A DNA stretch of 49,845 nt from Actinomycetota bacterium (lineage in GTDB: Bacteria; Actinomycetota; Actinomycetes; Mycobacteriales; Mycobacteriaceae). The DNA lies in NCBI GenBank assembly GCA_018268465.1, contig JAFDWN010000029.1, forward strand, positions 1-49,845, read 5' to 3'. A program made the position numbers and the translations under genes. How positions within the stretch are numbered: position 1 is the first letter of the stretch; every line of letters begins with the position of its first letter. Below are positions 40,648 to 48,781 of the stretch, in pieces. The notes under the pieces were generated by a model, which saw nothing but the letters and a program-made list of their open reading frames with translations, did no database searches and was not told where the DNA came from.

Positions 40648-41870
40648 GTGCGGCCCTGTTCGATCTGGCGCTGCGGGTGTGCGCGCGCGACATGGGTGCG
40701 GCGGTGCCCCGGCTGTTGCACAATCCTGCACCCAGTCGGGAAGTGACCGTGGCGGTGAGCGCCAGGCGAGCCGGAGGGGCGATACGAGTGCAGGCCATCG
40801 GCCCCAACGGGCGTGCCGAAACCGCCAGTGGCGCGGCCGGTTTGGCGGCGATAGCGCGTGCGGCAGGTTGTGCTAACGGTGACTTGGGCGGGGGACCGAG
40901 TGCGGTTGTCGAGGGCGGTGCGTCCCTTCGTTTTCTCGCGATCCTCGCGACTCGGTTCGCGGACCCGGCGCGCTGCGACTCGGTAGCCGTGGCGGCGGGA
41001 TCGGCGTTGGCCGGGTGGTGGGTGGAGCGAGCGGCGCATCCCGGTACGACGGCGGTGGCTGACGTACTGGCCGTGTCGCGGCAGCGGTACGTGCTGGGGG
41101 TGCCACCGGGCGCGGATCATCCGAATCTGTGGCGGCGGGCGTTCGGGGCAGCGGGCGGACTGGCCGGGGCGCACGCGTGGCACCGGGCAGTCACTGCGGG
41201 GCCCGTGCTGCCCGGTTTGGAGCCGACGCGTGAGGACGATGATTGGCTGCTTGGGACATACCAGGATGCATTGAGCAATGGACGGTCGTGGGATGTGCCT
41301 GAGTCGCTGTATCTGGCAGCTGTGCGGCTGCGCAGCCGATGCGACGCGGCGGATGTCTTTGAGGCGGCACTGCTGTGTGACCCACTGTGGCGGGCGCGCG
41401 GGATACTTACCGGCCATGTGTGTACGGGTGACGTAGTGGTGGGCGTGTCCTCGGCAGGTACAGGGCGAGTGATCGTGCACGCCAACCGGTTAGACACACG
41501 GCTACGCGCCGGGACAGCGGTTATCGGCTGGGCGGGTGCCCCGATGGCAGACATGCCGGCTGTGGACGCCCGCTTTAGCGGGGAAGTCGTGACGACCAGC
41601 GTCGAGGACGGCGCGTTAGCGGTGGCCATCGGCGGTCTGCGGCGCAGTGGTTACCGGCCCGCAGCGGGTGAGACCGTCACGGTGATTCCCGCGCCACCCA
41701 GCCCGTCGACTATCCGGTCAGGGCGTCGGGTACTGGCCAGGCTATACCGTCGTCGGTTCTCCTGGCTGTCACAGGGCGTGACACCTACGCCGGTGCGTCG
41801 AGATGTGCCGCTGGCGGTGGTGATCGCCGCAGCCGAAAACGAGGAACACGACAACGAAGGGGATATGTGA
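40644..41870 (+). CDS. Hypothetical protein of the MoxR/vWA operon
   Basis: 408 residues from ATG 40644. The N-terminal ~150 residues are helical and Ala-rich (GSALAGWWVERAAHPGTTAV). The middle has the segment SWDVPESLYLAAVRLRSRCD. The C-terminal ~130 residues are beta-rich with repeated GDVVVGVSSAGTGRVIVHA and TVTVIPAPPSPSTI. In vWA-MoxR ternary systems the third member is a variable client protein; this gene occupies that place. No domain was recognised. Confidence 0.65.
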   Translation: MSAALFDLALRVCARDMGAAVPRLLHNPAPSREVTVAVSARRAGGAIRVQAIGPNGRAETASGAAGLAAIARAAGCANGDLGGGPSAVVEGGASLRFLAILATRFADPARCDSVAVAAGSALAGWWVERAAHPGTTAVADVLAVSRQRYVLGVPPGADHPNLWRRAFGAAGGLAGAHAWHRAVTAGPVLPGLEPTREDDDWLLGTYQDALSNGRSWDVPESLYLAAVRLRSRCDAADVFEAALLCDPLWRARGILTGHVCTGDVVVGVSSAGTGRVIVHANRLDTRLRAGTAVIGWAGAPMADMPAVDARFSGEVVTTSVEDGALAVAIGGLRRSGYRPAAGETVTVIPAPPSPSTIRSGRRVLARLYRRRFSWLSQGVTPTPVRRDVPLAVVIAAAENEEHDNEGDM

Positions 41871-43198
41871 TGCGCACGCTGCCAAAGGATTTCACTAGGC
41901 GCGGCGCTCCGGCGGCTGGTGGTGCGCCGGGGTCGAATGTCCCTGCGGTATCAAGGCCTGCGGTAGTGGAGGCTTGCAATGTCAGCGCGAATTGGCCGGG
42001 TCGAGAGTTGCTCAACGATACGATGCTGGCGCGGGTTCTGCTGGCGGTGTGGAGCGGTGATCCATGTGTGGTGTGCCCAGCAGCGCCGGGAGCCGGGAAG
42101 TCGAGGCTGGTGACGCTGCTGTCAGCGGCGCTGGCGCACCGAGCAGGTCTACGGGTGGCGGTTGCTGCCCAGACGCGTGAGCAGGCTGCTGAATTGGCCA
42201 GGCGGATTGGGGCGGTCAGTGACCGAGCAGCGCTGATCGTGAACAGTAAGTCCAAAGCCACGGCAGCGGAGAGCATTCCGACTGTAACAGGCCGTCACGT
42301 GCGGTGGTCGCATTCTACGGGTGGTGCGATTCTTATTGGCACTGCGGCTCGTTGGCTGTACGTGGACCCGAATGTGGGTGCGGCTGACGTGCTATTGATC
42401 GATGAGGCTTGGCAGGCGACCTATGCGGACGTGGGAGCGCTCGGCGCACTGGCGCGGCAGGTCGTGCTCGTTGGAGATTCGGGTCAGATCGCGCCCGTTG
42501 TGACGGGTTCGACAACACGTTGGAACGGGCAGGCCACTGGGCCGCACCTTCCGGCCCCGGCAGCCTTGCTGGCCGCGCATGGTGCCGCCGTGACGGTGCA
42601 CGAGCTGACTCACTCCTGGCGGTTGGGGCCGCAGACTTGCGCGCTGCTCTCAGAGCACTTCTACCGGGACATGCCGTTCACATCGCGCCGTCCTGTCGAA
42701 TCGATCCTCGATGCCAACGGGATCGAGCTTCCAGAAATCGTCGGCATCTCTGTACCCACCCGACATGGTCCGACCGACCCCAACATGCTCACGGCAGTCG
42801 CTGACCGGGTGCGCGAATTGCTCGGGTATCGCTACTGCCGCTCCGGTCAGTCCACAGTGCTGACCGGCGACGACATTGCGGTGGTCACTCCACACGTCGC
42901 GCAGGCCGGTGCCGTGCGGGCGCTGCTGGCCGATGTTGACGGCGTACTGATCGGCACGAGCAACTCCGTGCAGGGCCTTGAGCGACCAGCAGTGGTGGCG
43001 CTACACCCGATGGCAGGCTACCGCAGTGTCGAGTCGTTCCCGATGGACCCAGGCCGTGCATGCGTGAGCCTGAGCCGCCATCGCGCACACTTGAGCCTGC
43101 TCACCGATCCGGCCACAGAGTCTCTGTTGTGGGAGTCGTCGGACCCGCTGGCGGTCCGCGCGTCTATGGTCCTGTCGGCGCTGAATGGGAGGTCGTGA
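41870..43198 (+). CDS. SF1-like helicase/ATPase of the MoxR/vWA operon
   Basis: 442 residues from ATG 41870 (GTG 41867 abuts it), with GAAGGGG upstream. Walker A is CPAAPGAGKSRLVTLLSAA (residues ~65-80), motif Ia AVAAQTREQAAELARRIGA, Walker B VLLIDEAWQATYADVG, motif III RQVVLVGDSGQIAPVV. Near the C-terminus DDIAVVTPHVAQAGAV and RACVSLSRHRAHLSLLTD correspond to motifs V-VI of AAA_12/UvrD-like SF1 helicases. Likely acts on nucleic acid. Its promoter has been separated by the transposon. Confidence 0.82.
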   Translation: MRTLPKDFTRRGAPAAGGAPGSNVPAVSRPAVVEACNVSANWPGRELLNDTMLARVLLAVWSGDPCVVCPAAPGAGKSRLVTLLSAALAHRAGLRVAVAAQTREQAAELARRIGAVSDRAALIVNSKSKATAAESIPTVTGRHVRWSHSTGGAILIGTAARWLYVDPNVGAADVLLIDEAWQATYADVGALGALARQVVLVGDSGQIAPVVTGSTTRWNGQATGPHLPAPAALLAAHGAAVTVHELTHSWRLGPQTCALLSEHFYRDMPFTSRRPVESILDANGIELPEIVGISVPTRHGPTDPNMLTAVADRVRELLGYRYCRSGQSTVLTGDDIAVVTPHVAQAGAVRALLADVDGVLIGTSNSVQGLERPAVVALHPMAGYRSVESFPMDPGRACVSLSRHRAHLSLLTDPATESLLWESSDPLAVRASMVLSALNGRS

Positions 43199-43333
43199 AA
43201 CCCGGTGTGGTTGATCTGAAATCAGGCCTCACACCCCCCCCCCGCCGCGGGGGTGGGGAGAGGGGGTACTTCTGAGGGTTCTGAGTCGTCGTCGTCGCCG
43301 CCGTTCGACACCCCCCGCCGCTCGACGTCGTGG

Positions 43334-43388
43334 TTGTCGGTGGTCGGCGGTAGTGTGCGAGGTGTCGGGCACGCCACCAGGGTGGGCC
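43334..43388 (+). promoter_or_regulatory. PafBC-type promoter and leader hairpin, 43406 gene
   Basis: TTGTCGGTG (43334-43342), 8 bp, TAGTGT (43351-43356) is an exact fit to the RecA-NDp consensus. The hairpin GGGCACGCCA-CCAG-GGTGGGCC (43367-43388) starts 10 nt after the -10. Confidence 0.8.
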
Positions 43389-43405
43389 TGGGAACGGAGT
43401 GGACA

Positions 43406-43681
43406 GTGGGATCTCTGGATGGTTTCTCCGACGAGGAGTTTCTGGACCGATTCGATGCTGATGAGTGCCTCGACGGGCCGGTGGGTTGCGACGGGCCGGT
43501 TGTGGCCTATCTGGCGCTATCGGGTTCAGGGGCGCGGTATCCGCGGTGCGAGCGGCACCAGCAGGCAAACGTGGAGCGACTGACACCGATCATGGCAGGA
43601 ATTCGCGAGAGGTATCCGGACCATCCGCTGGCTGATTGGGATCCCATGGACTGCGGCGAGAGCTGGTACGAGGACGAGTAG
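43406..43681 (+). CDS. Conserved-type 91-aa hypothetical protein
   Basis: 91 residues from GTG 43406, with GGAG 7 nt upstream; the frame is open further 5' but would run through the promoter. It is acidic (GFSDEEFLDRFDADECLDGP) with Cys/His residues CDGPVVAYLALSG and YPRCERHQQANVER, suggesting a small metal-binding protein. Function is unknown; expression should follow the DNA-damage promoter. Confidence 0.65.
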   Translation: MGSLDGFSDEEFLDRFDADECLDGPVGCDGPVVAYLALSGSGARYPRCERHQQANVERLTPIMAGIRERYPDHPLADWDPMDCGESWYEDE

Positions 43682-43750
43682 GAAGCGTTCGGGGCCTGCG
43701 TCTTTGGGCGTCGCCGAATGTTGCCCCCAAGGGCTGGCTAAACCCTAGCT

Positions 43751-43800
43751 AAACCGCCCCCTCCCAAACCCGCGTGGTTGTAGGGGAGGGGGCGGTTTTG
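43751..43800 (+). terminator. Intrinsic terminator
   Basis: AAACCGCCCCCTCCC (43751-43765) pairs perfectly over 15 bp with GGGAGGGGGCGGTTT (43784-43798), followed by TGATT. It separates the 43406 gene from the DUF3560 unit. Confidence 0.8.
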
Positions 43801-43859
43801 ATTAAGAGCCTACCCAAAGGCAAGGCGGCGGCGCCGCTGCTGAACCGCTGCACTGGCTG

Positions 43860-43915
43860 TTGTCGGTGGCCGCCGGTAGTGTTCGCAATGTTGGGGCACG
43901 CCAAAGGGGTGGGCC
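43860..43915 (+). promoter_or_regulatory. PafBC-type promoter and leader hairpin, DUF3560 gene
   Basis: TTGTCGGTG (43860-43868), 8 bp, TAGTGT (43877-43882). The hairpin GGGCACGCCA-AAGG-GGTGGGCC (43894-43915) starts 11 nt after the -10 and ends 23 nt before ATG 43939. Confidence 0.8.
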
Positions 43916-43938
43916 ACCGAGACTACCAAGGAACTCTC

Positions 43939-44979
43939 ATGTCGAGATTGACGATCACCCATTCACACGCAGACGGCACCTTGATCGAGGGGACTGCTCG
44001 CGGTGACGGTTCGGCCGACATCTTGAAGTCGGTTATTGACCCGTGGACCGGCCGGGCTGGCGCCTGGAGGTGGTCACGAAATCTGGGCAGCTGGTATGTA
44101 GCTCGTTCGCGCGACACCCGTGCAAAAATGCCTTTGATCGAGGCGACTAAATCGGCCCTGGAGACAGCAGGTTTCGAAGTGGCCGTCGAGGTAGACGACA
44201 CTTACCGGGCCGCGGAGGATGTCGAAGCGGATGCAGTGAGACAGCAGGCGCATCGGGTGGACGCGCTCAAGACCAAGGCCGAACGCCGGTCGGCCGCGGC
44301 GGATGCGGCTTGGGAGGCCGAGAAACACGCTCGGGATCTCCTGCCGCCACTGGGACAGCCGATCCTCGTCGGCCATCACTCGGAACGACGCCACCGCAAA
44401 GCAATCGAGCGTGCAGATAATGCGATCCGCAAAGCGTTCGATGCCACGGACGCGGCAGAGGAGACCGCCAGGCGTGCTGCGGCCGCGGCTGGAACGACAG
44501 CCTTCCGGTACAGCCCTTCGGTAATACGCCGCCGTATCGGGCGATTGGAGGCCGAGCTGCGCCGCTTCGAGCGGGCACGCGACGGGCATACCCGGACCTT
44601 GTTCACCGATGGCCGCGGTGTCAAACACGTGGAGACCCAGCCGCCAGCTGTGGGCGACCATCGGGAGCGAGTAGTCGCGGAGATTTCGCGGCTGACCGAC
44701 CAGATTGGCTTCTGGAAAAGGGAACTCGAACAGGCGGCTGAGTCCGGTGCATCCATCTGGGATGCTCACACGGTGATGGTGGGCGATCGTGTCCTGCTCG
44801 GTGTCGGATGGGGAGCTGTCGAGCGCGTCAACGCACGGTCGGTCCGGGTGGCAGGTTGGACGTGGCGTGTTCCATTCGACAAGATCAAACAGGTCGAGAC
44901 GGCCGAGGGGCAGCCTGTCAAGGTGGTCGAGGGCCAGCGCGTTATCACCGCGACCGACCCAGATCAGGATCACGATTAA
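43939..44979 (+). CDS. DUF3560 domain protein
   Basis: 346 residues from ATG 43939, with AAGGAAC upstream. GTLIEGTARGDGSADILKS, LGSWYVARSRDTRA and the helical VGHHSERRHRKAIERADNAI are the signature of DUF3560, found on many actinobacterial plasmids and integrative elements. The middle is a long coiled coil with alternating charge. The C-terminus (VMVGDRVLLGVGWGAVERV) is a small beta domain. Function is not established; the damage-type promoter is a clue. Confidence 0.88.
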   Translation: MSRLTITHSHADGTLIEGTARGDGSADILKSVIDPWTGRAGAWRWSRNLGSWYVARSRDTRAKMPLIEATKSALETAGFEVAVEVDDTYRAAEDVEADAVRQQAHRVDALKTKAERRSAAADAAWEAEKHARDLLPPLGQPILVGHHSERRHRKAIERADNAIRKAFDATDAAEETARRAAAAAGTTAFRYSPSVIRRRIGRLEAELRRFERARDGHTRTLFTDGRGVKHVETQPPAVGDHRERVVAEISRLTDQIGFWKRELEQAAESGASIWDAHTVMVGDRVLLGVGWGAVERVNARSVRVAGWTWRVPFDKIKQVETAEGQPVKVVEGQRVITATDPDQDHD

Positions 44980-45091
44980 ACGAAGGCCGCGATGTCCGTA
45001 TGCCTTGTCGGGACTCACCGATTTCTATGGCGAAGTGCCGGCGGTCGACGAGCATGAGGTGAGGAGGCCGAACTGACCGGCAGAACAGGAA

Positions 45092-45146
45092 CTGTCGGTG
45101 GGGGCCGGTAGGTTGTGGGTGTCCGGGCACGCCATAGGGGTGGGCC
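45092..45146 (+). promoter_or_regulatory. PafBC-type promoter and leader hairpin, DUF4192 gene
   Basis: CTGTCGGTG (45092-45100), 8 bp, TAGGTT (45109-45114). The hairpin GGGCACGCCA-TAGG-GGTGGGCC (45125-45146) starts 10 nt after the -10 and ends 24 nt before ATG 45171. Confidence 0.8.
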
Positions 45147-45170
45147 TAACGTCCCGATTGGGGAATAACC

Positions 45171-46106
45171 ATGAACACAATCAGCACTGTGCCGCAGCTT
45201 ATTTCGGCGATCCCGTCACTAGTTGGCTTCCTACCCGAATACTCGTTGGTCGTCGTGACCTTCGCAGCGGATGAGATCGGCGTGGTGTTGCGGATTGATC
45301 TGTCCGATGCCTCCGCTGGAGTCGACCGGGTGGCTGAGTTGGCCGCTCAGCAGGAGGGCGCGGATACAGCGGTCGCGGTCATCGTCGATGGAGACGGTGC
45401 GTCATGCTCAGCGTGTGCAGGCACCCATCAGCGGCTCGTGGAGACGGTGAGCGACGCGCTGGAAGAGCGGGGCATCATATTGGCCGGCGCATTCGTCGTC
45501 GACTCGATCCGCACCGGCGGACGTTGGCACTGCGCGGACGGCTGCGGTGACCAGGGCGTCCTCGACAACCCCAGTTACGACGCACTGCTCGTTGCAGCCA
45601 AGACTGGGCGACGGATCTATGGGAGCCGCGCGGAGCTGGAAGCTGTAGTGGCTCCTGACATGGCACGCCGTGGCAACCTGGAACCGCTCATGGCCAATGT
45701 CGGGGCATCTACAGATGCCGTCGCGACGGCGATCGCGGCCGCACTACAGCACCGCGAGGGGGTCGATCCCTCAGATCTGGTGCTCGCCGCCATCGCAGGG
45801 GCGACCGACGATCCACGTGCGCGAGATGCCTTCTACGCGCTGGCAGTCTCTGAGGTGGCAGCCCCGATGGAGGATCTGTGGGCGCTGCTGGCGCGAGTGC
45901 TGCCGGGCCGTTGGAGAGTAGCGGCACTCGGACAGCTTGCGTTCTCGGCCTATGTGCGGGGTGACAGTGTGATAGCCGGCATCGCCGTCGATGAAGCGGC
46001 GAGGGAGGGAATCAACCACCCGATGGTGGAGCTGCTCGGCACGGCCCTTGATCACGTGGTGCCGCCTGAAGAGGTGCGCGCCTTGGTCACGGGCCTGGCG
46101 GCATGA
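45171..46106 (+). CDS. DUF4192 domain protein
   Basis: 311 residues from ATG 45171. VPQLISAIPSLVGFLPEYSL then VVVTFAADEIGVVLRIDL is the unmistakable opening of DUF4192, an actinobacterial family common on chromosomes and conjugative elements. Later WALLARVLPGRWRVAALGQL and AYVRGDSVIAGIAVDEAARE complete it, with a CSACAGTH insertion in the middle. No biochemical role is established. Confidence 0.92.
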   Translation: MNTISTVPQLISAIPSLVGFLPEYSLVVVTFAADEIGVVLRIDLSDASAGVDRVAELAAQQEGADTAVAVIVDGDGASCSACAGTHQRLVETVSDALEERGIILAGAFVVDSIRTGGRWHCADGCGDQGVLDNPSYDALLVAAKTGRRIYGSRAELEAVVAPDMARRGNLEPLMANVGASTDAVATAIAAALQHREGVDPSDLVLAAIAGATDDPRARDAFYALAVSEVAAPMEDLWALLARVLPGRWRVAALGQLAFSAYVRGDSVIAGIAVDEAAREGINHPMVELLGTALDHVVPPEEVRALVTGLAA

Positions 46107-46220
46107 CGTCGGCGGGGTGGCCGATCACCGGGGCCACCCCGCACACGTATGCCCAAGAACACTTTGGCAGACGGGTAACCCATTGGCGGGCAGCAGAACT
46201 GAAGGCAACCACCCTATCGA

Positions 46221-46276
46221 ATGTCGGTACCCGCGATTAAGGTGGTTGATGTAGGGGCAGGCCATGTGGGCAGGCC
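46221..46276 (+). promoter_or_regulatory. PafBC-type promoter and leader hairpin (subclass B), 46306 gene
   Basis: ATGTCGGTA (46221-46229), 8 bp, TAAGGT (46238-46243). The hairpin GGGCAGGCCA-TGTG-GGCAGGCC (46255-46276) starts 11 nt after the -10. It and the preceding TGATGTA closely match the copy at 21290. Confidence 0.75.
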
Positions 46277-46305
46277 CGGAATAGCATCCTCGAAAGGTGG
46301 GGAAG

Positions 46306-46944
46306 ATGAGCTGCATGACGGACTTGCTTGACGGAGCAGTGGTTATCGCCGGTGACCAGAAGGGGATCGCGCTGCGCGCGATTGCCGAAGCACTCGGCGT
46401 CACGGCGGGAGACAGTGCCCGTGCCGAGCTTTCGGCTATCGGCTTTAGCGTCGACGATCACCAGGTGCCTGGCGCGCTAGTTGTCAACGGCTTTCGAGGC
46501 GTATTCGACGACACCGTTGAGAAGGTCTTGGCCACGCTGGCACCCTACGCAGACGAAGGAGCCGCCCTGATGTGGGAGGACGACAATGGCAACCGGTGGC
46601 GGCACCTCCTCACTGGCGGCGACATCATCGAACAGTCGCCCGTGGTCCTGTGGCGAGACGCTGGCGATAGGACGACCAGAATTGGAGGCGTCGTAGCCGA
46701 GATGACCGTGGTACGAAACCACGAAAGGTATGAAGCATGGTGGGCCGGTCTACTGCCGCAGCGCGACGACGTCGTGGAGACGATCGAGATGTTGCGCAAG
46801 TCGGAATCAGCCGATCTCGGGTACGCCCTGCACTCACTCATGCTGGATGTAGGGACTGCCCCGAGTTCAGTTGACTCGCGGGGTGTGAATTTCAGGCCGC
46901 GGTTGCGACTGGGGTGTGGAGCAGTTCGAACTCTATCGGGGTGA
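46306..46944 (+). CDS. Hypothetical protein, 3' end replaced by IS3 remnant
   Basis: 212 residues as read from ATG 46306, with AAAGGTGGGG upstream. About the first 185-190 residues are native (AVVIAGDQKGIALRAIAEAL, PYADEGAALMWEDDNGNRW, EAWWAGLLPQRDDVVETIEM). From about 46860-46880 the reading frame enters the end of the IS3 remnant, so the C-terminus (RPRLRLGCGAVRTLSG) is IS-derived. Not recognised. Confidence 0.65.
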   Translation: MSCMTDLLDGAVVIAGDQKGIALRAIAEALGVTAGDSARAELSAIGFSVDDHQVPGALVVNGFRGVFDDTVEKVLATLAPYADEGAALMWEDDNGNRWRHLLTGGDIIEQSPVVLWRDAGDRTTRIGGVVAEMTVVRNHERYEAWWAGLLPQRDDVVETIEMLRKSESADLGYALHSLMLDVGTAPSSVDSRGVNFRPRLRLGCGAVRTLSG

Positions 46945-47190
46945 GTCTGCCGAGTGCGCGTTGCCGGCGGCGTCGGTGGTAGGTCCGCTCGATCCACGAC
47001 ACGATCGCCAGGCGCAGTTCGGCTCGGGTGGACCAGCGTCGCCGGTCGAGCACGTTGCGCTGCAGGAGGGCAAAGAATGACTCCATGGCGGCGTTGTCGC
47101 CACACGCGCCAACTCGGCCCATCGATCCATGTAATCCGTTGTGCGACAGGGAATGGACGAACTTTCGTGACCGAAACTGGCTGCCCCTGA
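46870..47190 (-). mobile_element. IS3 family remnant (orfB 3' end)
   Basis: Encodes on the - strand GSQFRSRKFVHSLSHNG, then GACGDNAAMESFFALLQRNV and ERTYHRRRRQRALGRLTPIE. This is the last third of an OrfB closely related to the IS3 copy at 34.6-35.9 kb but not identical. The 5' part is cut off by the IS110 copy. Outer end uncertain to ~20 bp. Confidence 0.85.
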
Positions 47191-47204
47191 TGCTCTCCTA
47201 AGAG

Positions 47205-48314
47205 TCAAGCGGCGATTCTCCTCGGTTTGGTGTTCGGTGTGATGTGTTCGGTGCCGGGGTTGAGGAGGAAGTAGACCTCGCGGGCGAGGTAGCGCTTGAG
47301 GCAGCGGATGATCTCCATCTTTGAATGCCCCTCGGCGGTCTTCTTCGCTGCGTAGGCCTTTGTCCTCGGATCGAGCCTGAGGCGGCTGATTACGGCGAGG
47401 TGGAGTGCGCGGTTGGCCTGTCGATCGCCGCCCCGGTTGAGCCGATGGCGTTGCGTCATCCCGGATGAGGCGGGCAGTGGGGAGACCCCGCAGAGCATCG
47501 CGAACGCGGCTTCGGACTTCATGCGCTCGGGGTTGTCGCCTGCGGTGACCAGCAGCTGCCCGGCGACTTCGATGCCGATCCCGACGCGTTCGAGCAGGCG
47601 TGGGGCGAGGGACTGGACGATGGGGTTGATCAGGTCGTCGAGATCGACGATCTCGTCGGTGAGCTCGAGATAGCGGCGGCCGAATGACTTCAACGCGACC
47701 CGATAGGCGACAACGGGATCGGTCGCGTTCGAGGCGTCAGGACGCCAGGCAGCGAGATGGCGGATCAGTTGCATTCGGGTGAGGTTGCGGACCTGGTCAC
47801 GGACCTCGTCAGGGGCAGCAACGATCGACATCCGCAGCAGCTGCAACGTGTTGCGGCGTTCGCGGACTGCCTGGGCGCGCGCGACGCGCAGGATTCTGAG
47901 GGCCTCGACCGCTCCGTCCTTGGACTTCGGGATCGTGGTGCGCCGTTCATGGAGTGCGGCGCGGGCGGCGTTGATCGCGTCAAGGTCGTCGTCTTTGCCT
48001 TTCCGGCGACGGTCTGACCGATCCGGCCGGTCGACCTCGAGGACTGTCACGTCGTTCTTCGCGAGATGTCGGGTGAGGCCGGCGCCGTAGGAGCCGGTGC
48101 CCTCGATCCCGATCCGCACCAACTCGCCATGACTGCGCGCCCATGCCAGCAGCGCACGGTAGCCCGCGCGAGTCGTCGAGAAGCTGTGCGTTCCGAGGAC
48201 CGTCCCAGCCTCGTCGACGACCGCGGCGACGTGGATCTCCTTGTGTGTGTCGACGCCGGCGAACACCGAGATTCGCGATTGAGGTTGCTTTCCGGCGTCG
48301 GGAATGATGGTCAT
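47205..48314 (-). CDS. IS110 family transposase (second type)
   Basis: 369 residues from ATG 48314 (MTIIPDAGK; upstream 13 residues unlikely). RuvC-like domain: FAGVDTHKEIHVAAVVDEAG, GTGSYGAGLTRHLAKN, then RRKGKDDDLDAINAARAAL. Tnp20 domain: AFAMLCGVSPLPASSGMTQR and HRLNRGGDRQANRALHLAVI. It differs strongly from the 7352 transposase, so it belongs to another IS110 branch. It is inserted in the IS3 remnant. Appears intact. Confidence 0.93.
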   Translation of the reverse strand: MTIIPDAGKQPQSRISVFAGVDTHKEIHVAAVVDEAGTVLGTHSFSTTRAGYRALLAWARSHGELVRIGIEGTGSYGAGLTRHLAKNDVTVLEVDRPDRSDRRRKGKDDDLDAINAARAALHERRTTIPKSKDGAVEALRILRVARAQAVRERRNTLQLLRMSIVAAPDEVRDQVRNLTRMQLIRHLAAWRPDASNATDPVVAYRVALKSFGRRYLELTDEIVDLDDLINPIVQSLAPRLLERVGIGIEVAGQLLVTAGDNPERMKSEAAFAMLCGVSPLPASSGMTQRHRLNRGGDRQANRALHLAVISRLRLDPRTKAYAAKKTAEGHSKMEIIRCLKRYLAREVYFLLNPGTEHITPNTKPRRIAA

Positions 48315-48781
48315 GTCGTGCTCCGATCTGTTCGCATGAGCGGGGAACGGCACCGCGCACCACCAGACCGGCGGACAAGACAGTGATGAGCACCTGTTGG
48401 CGCAGGCTCTCCTTAGGTCACTCCGGCGGCGAGGCGTGACGCCTCACCGGGCGTTCTCAGGGGACCGACAGATCCGTGGAAAGACAGCAGATGTCGATCA
48501 GAGTGAGAGTCAGGAACCCCTGAGAACACCCGGCACCAGCATCCTTGCGCGTCCATCGGCGTGCGGGTCAGGACCCCCGAGAACACCAGCACGAACAGTC
48601 TCACTATCGAGAAGTTGGACGTCCTGGCTTCTAAGCTCCCCGCCGAGACTACGATCTCGTCACTCATCACGATGGGGTCACGTTGATGGCTGCGTGCAAT
48701 GCTCCGGTGAGGTAGCCCGCGGAAGCACCGACACCTTTGTCCGCGACGTGCTGAGAGGTGGTTCTAAGGCATGGCGATAGG
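48315..48781. other. IS110 upstream end and short repeats
   Basis: No gene. It should contain the IS110 non-coding end (bridge-RNA side). Three copies of a CCCCTGAGAACACC-like word occur: one inverted (48449-48466) and two direct (48513-48533, 48571-48587), the direct ones sharing GTCAGGA upstream. Confidence 0.5.

Noticed and set aside
41870-43198. Helicase as the DinG (Csf4) component of a type IV-A system
   Set aside because: It has SF1 motifs, not the Fe-S Cys pattern or DEAH box of DinG, and lies 20 kb away in another operon. The CysH gene marks the locus as IV-B.
21290-46276. The 22-nt hairpin as a mini-ykkC (guanidine-II) riboswitch
   Set aside because: Only a single hairpin per gene and no ACGR tetraloops; loop sequences vary freely.
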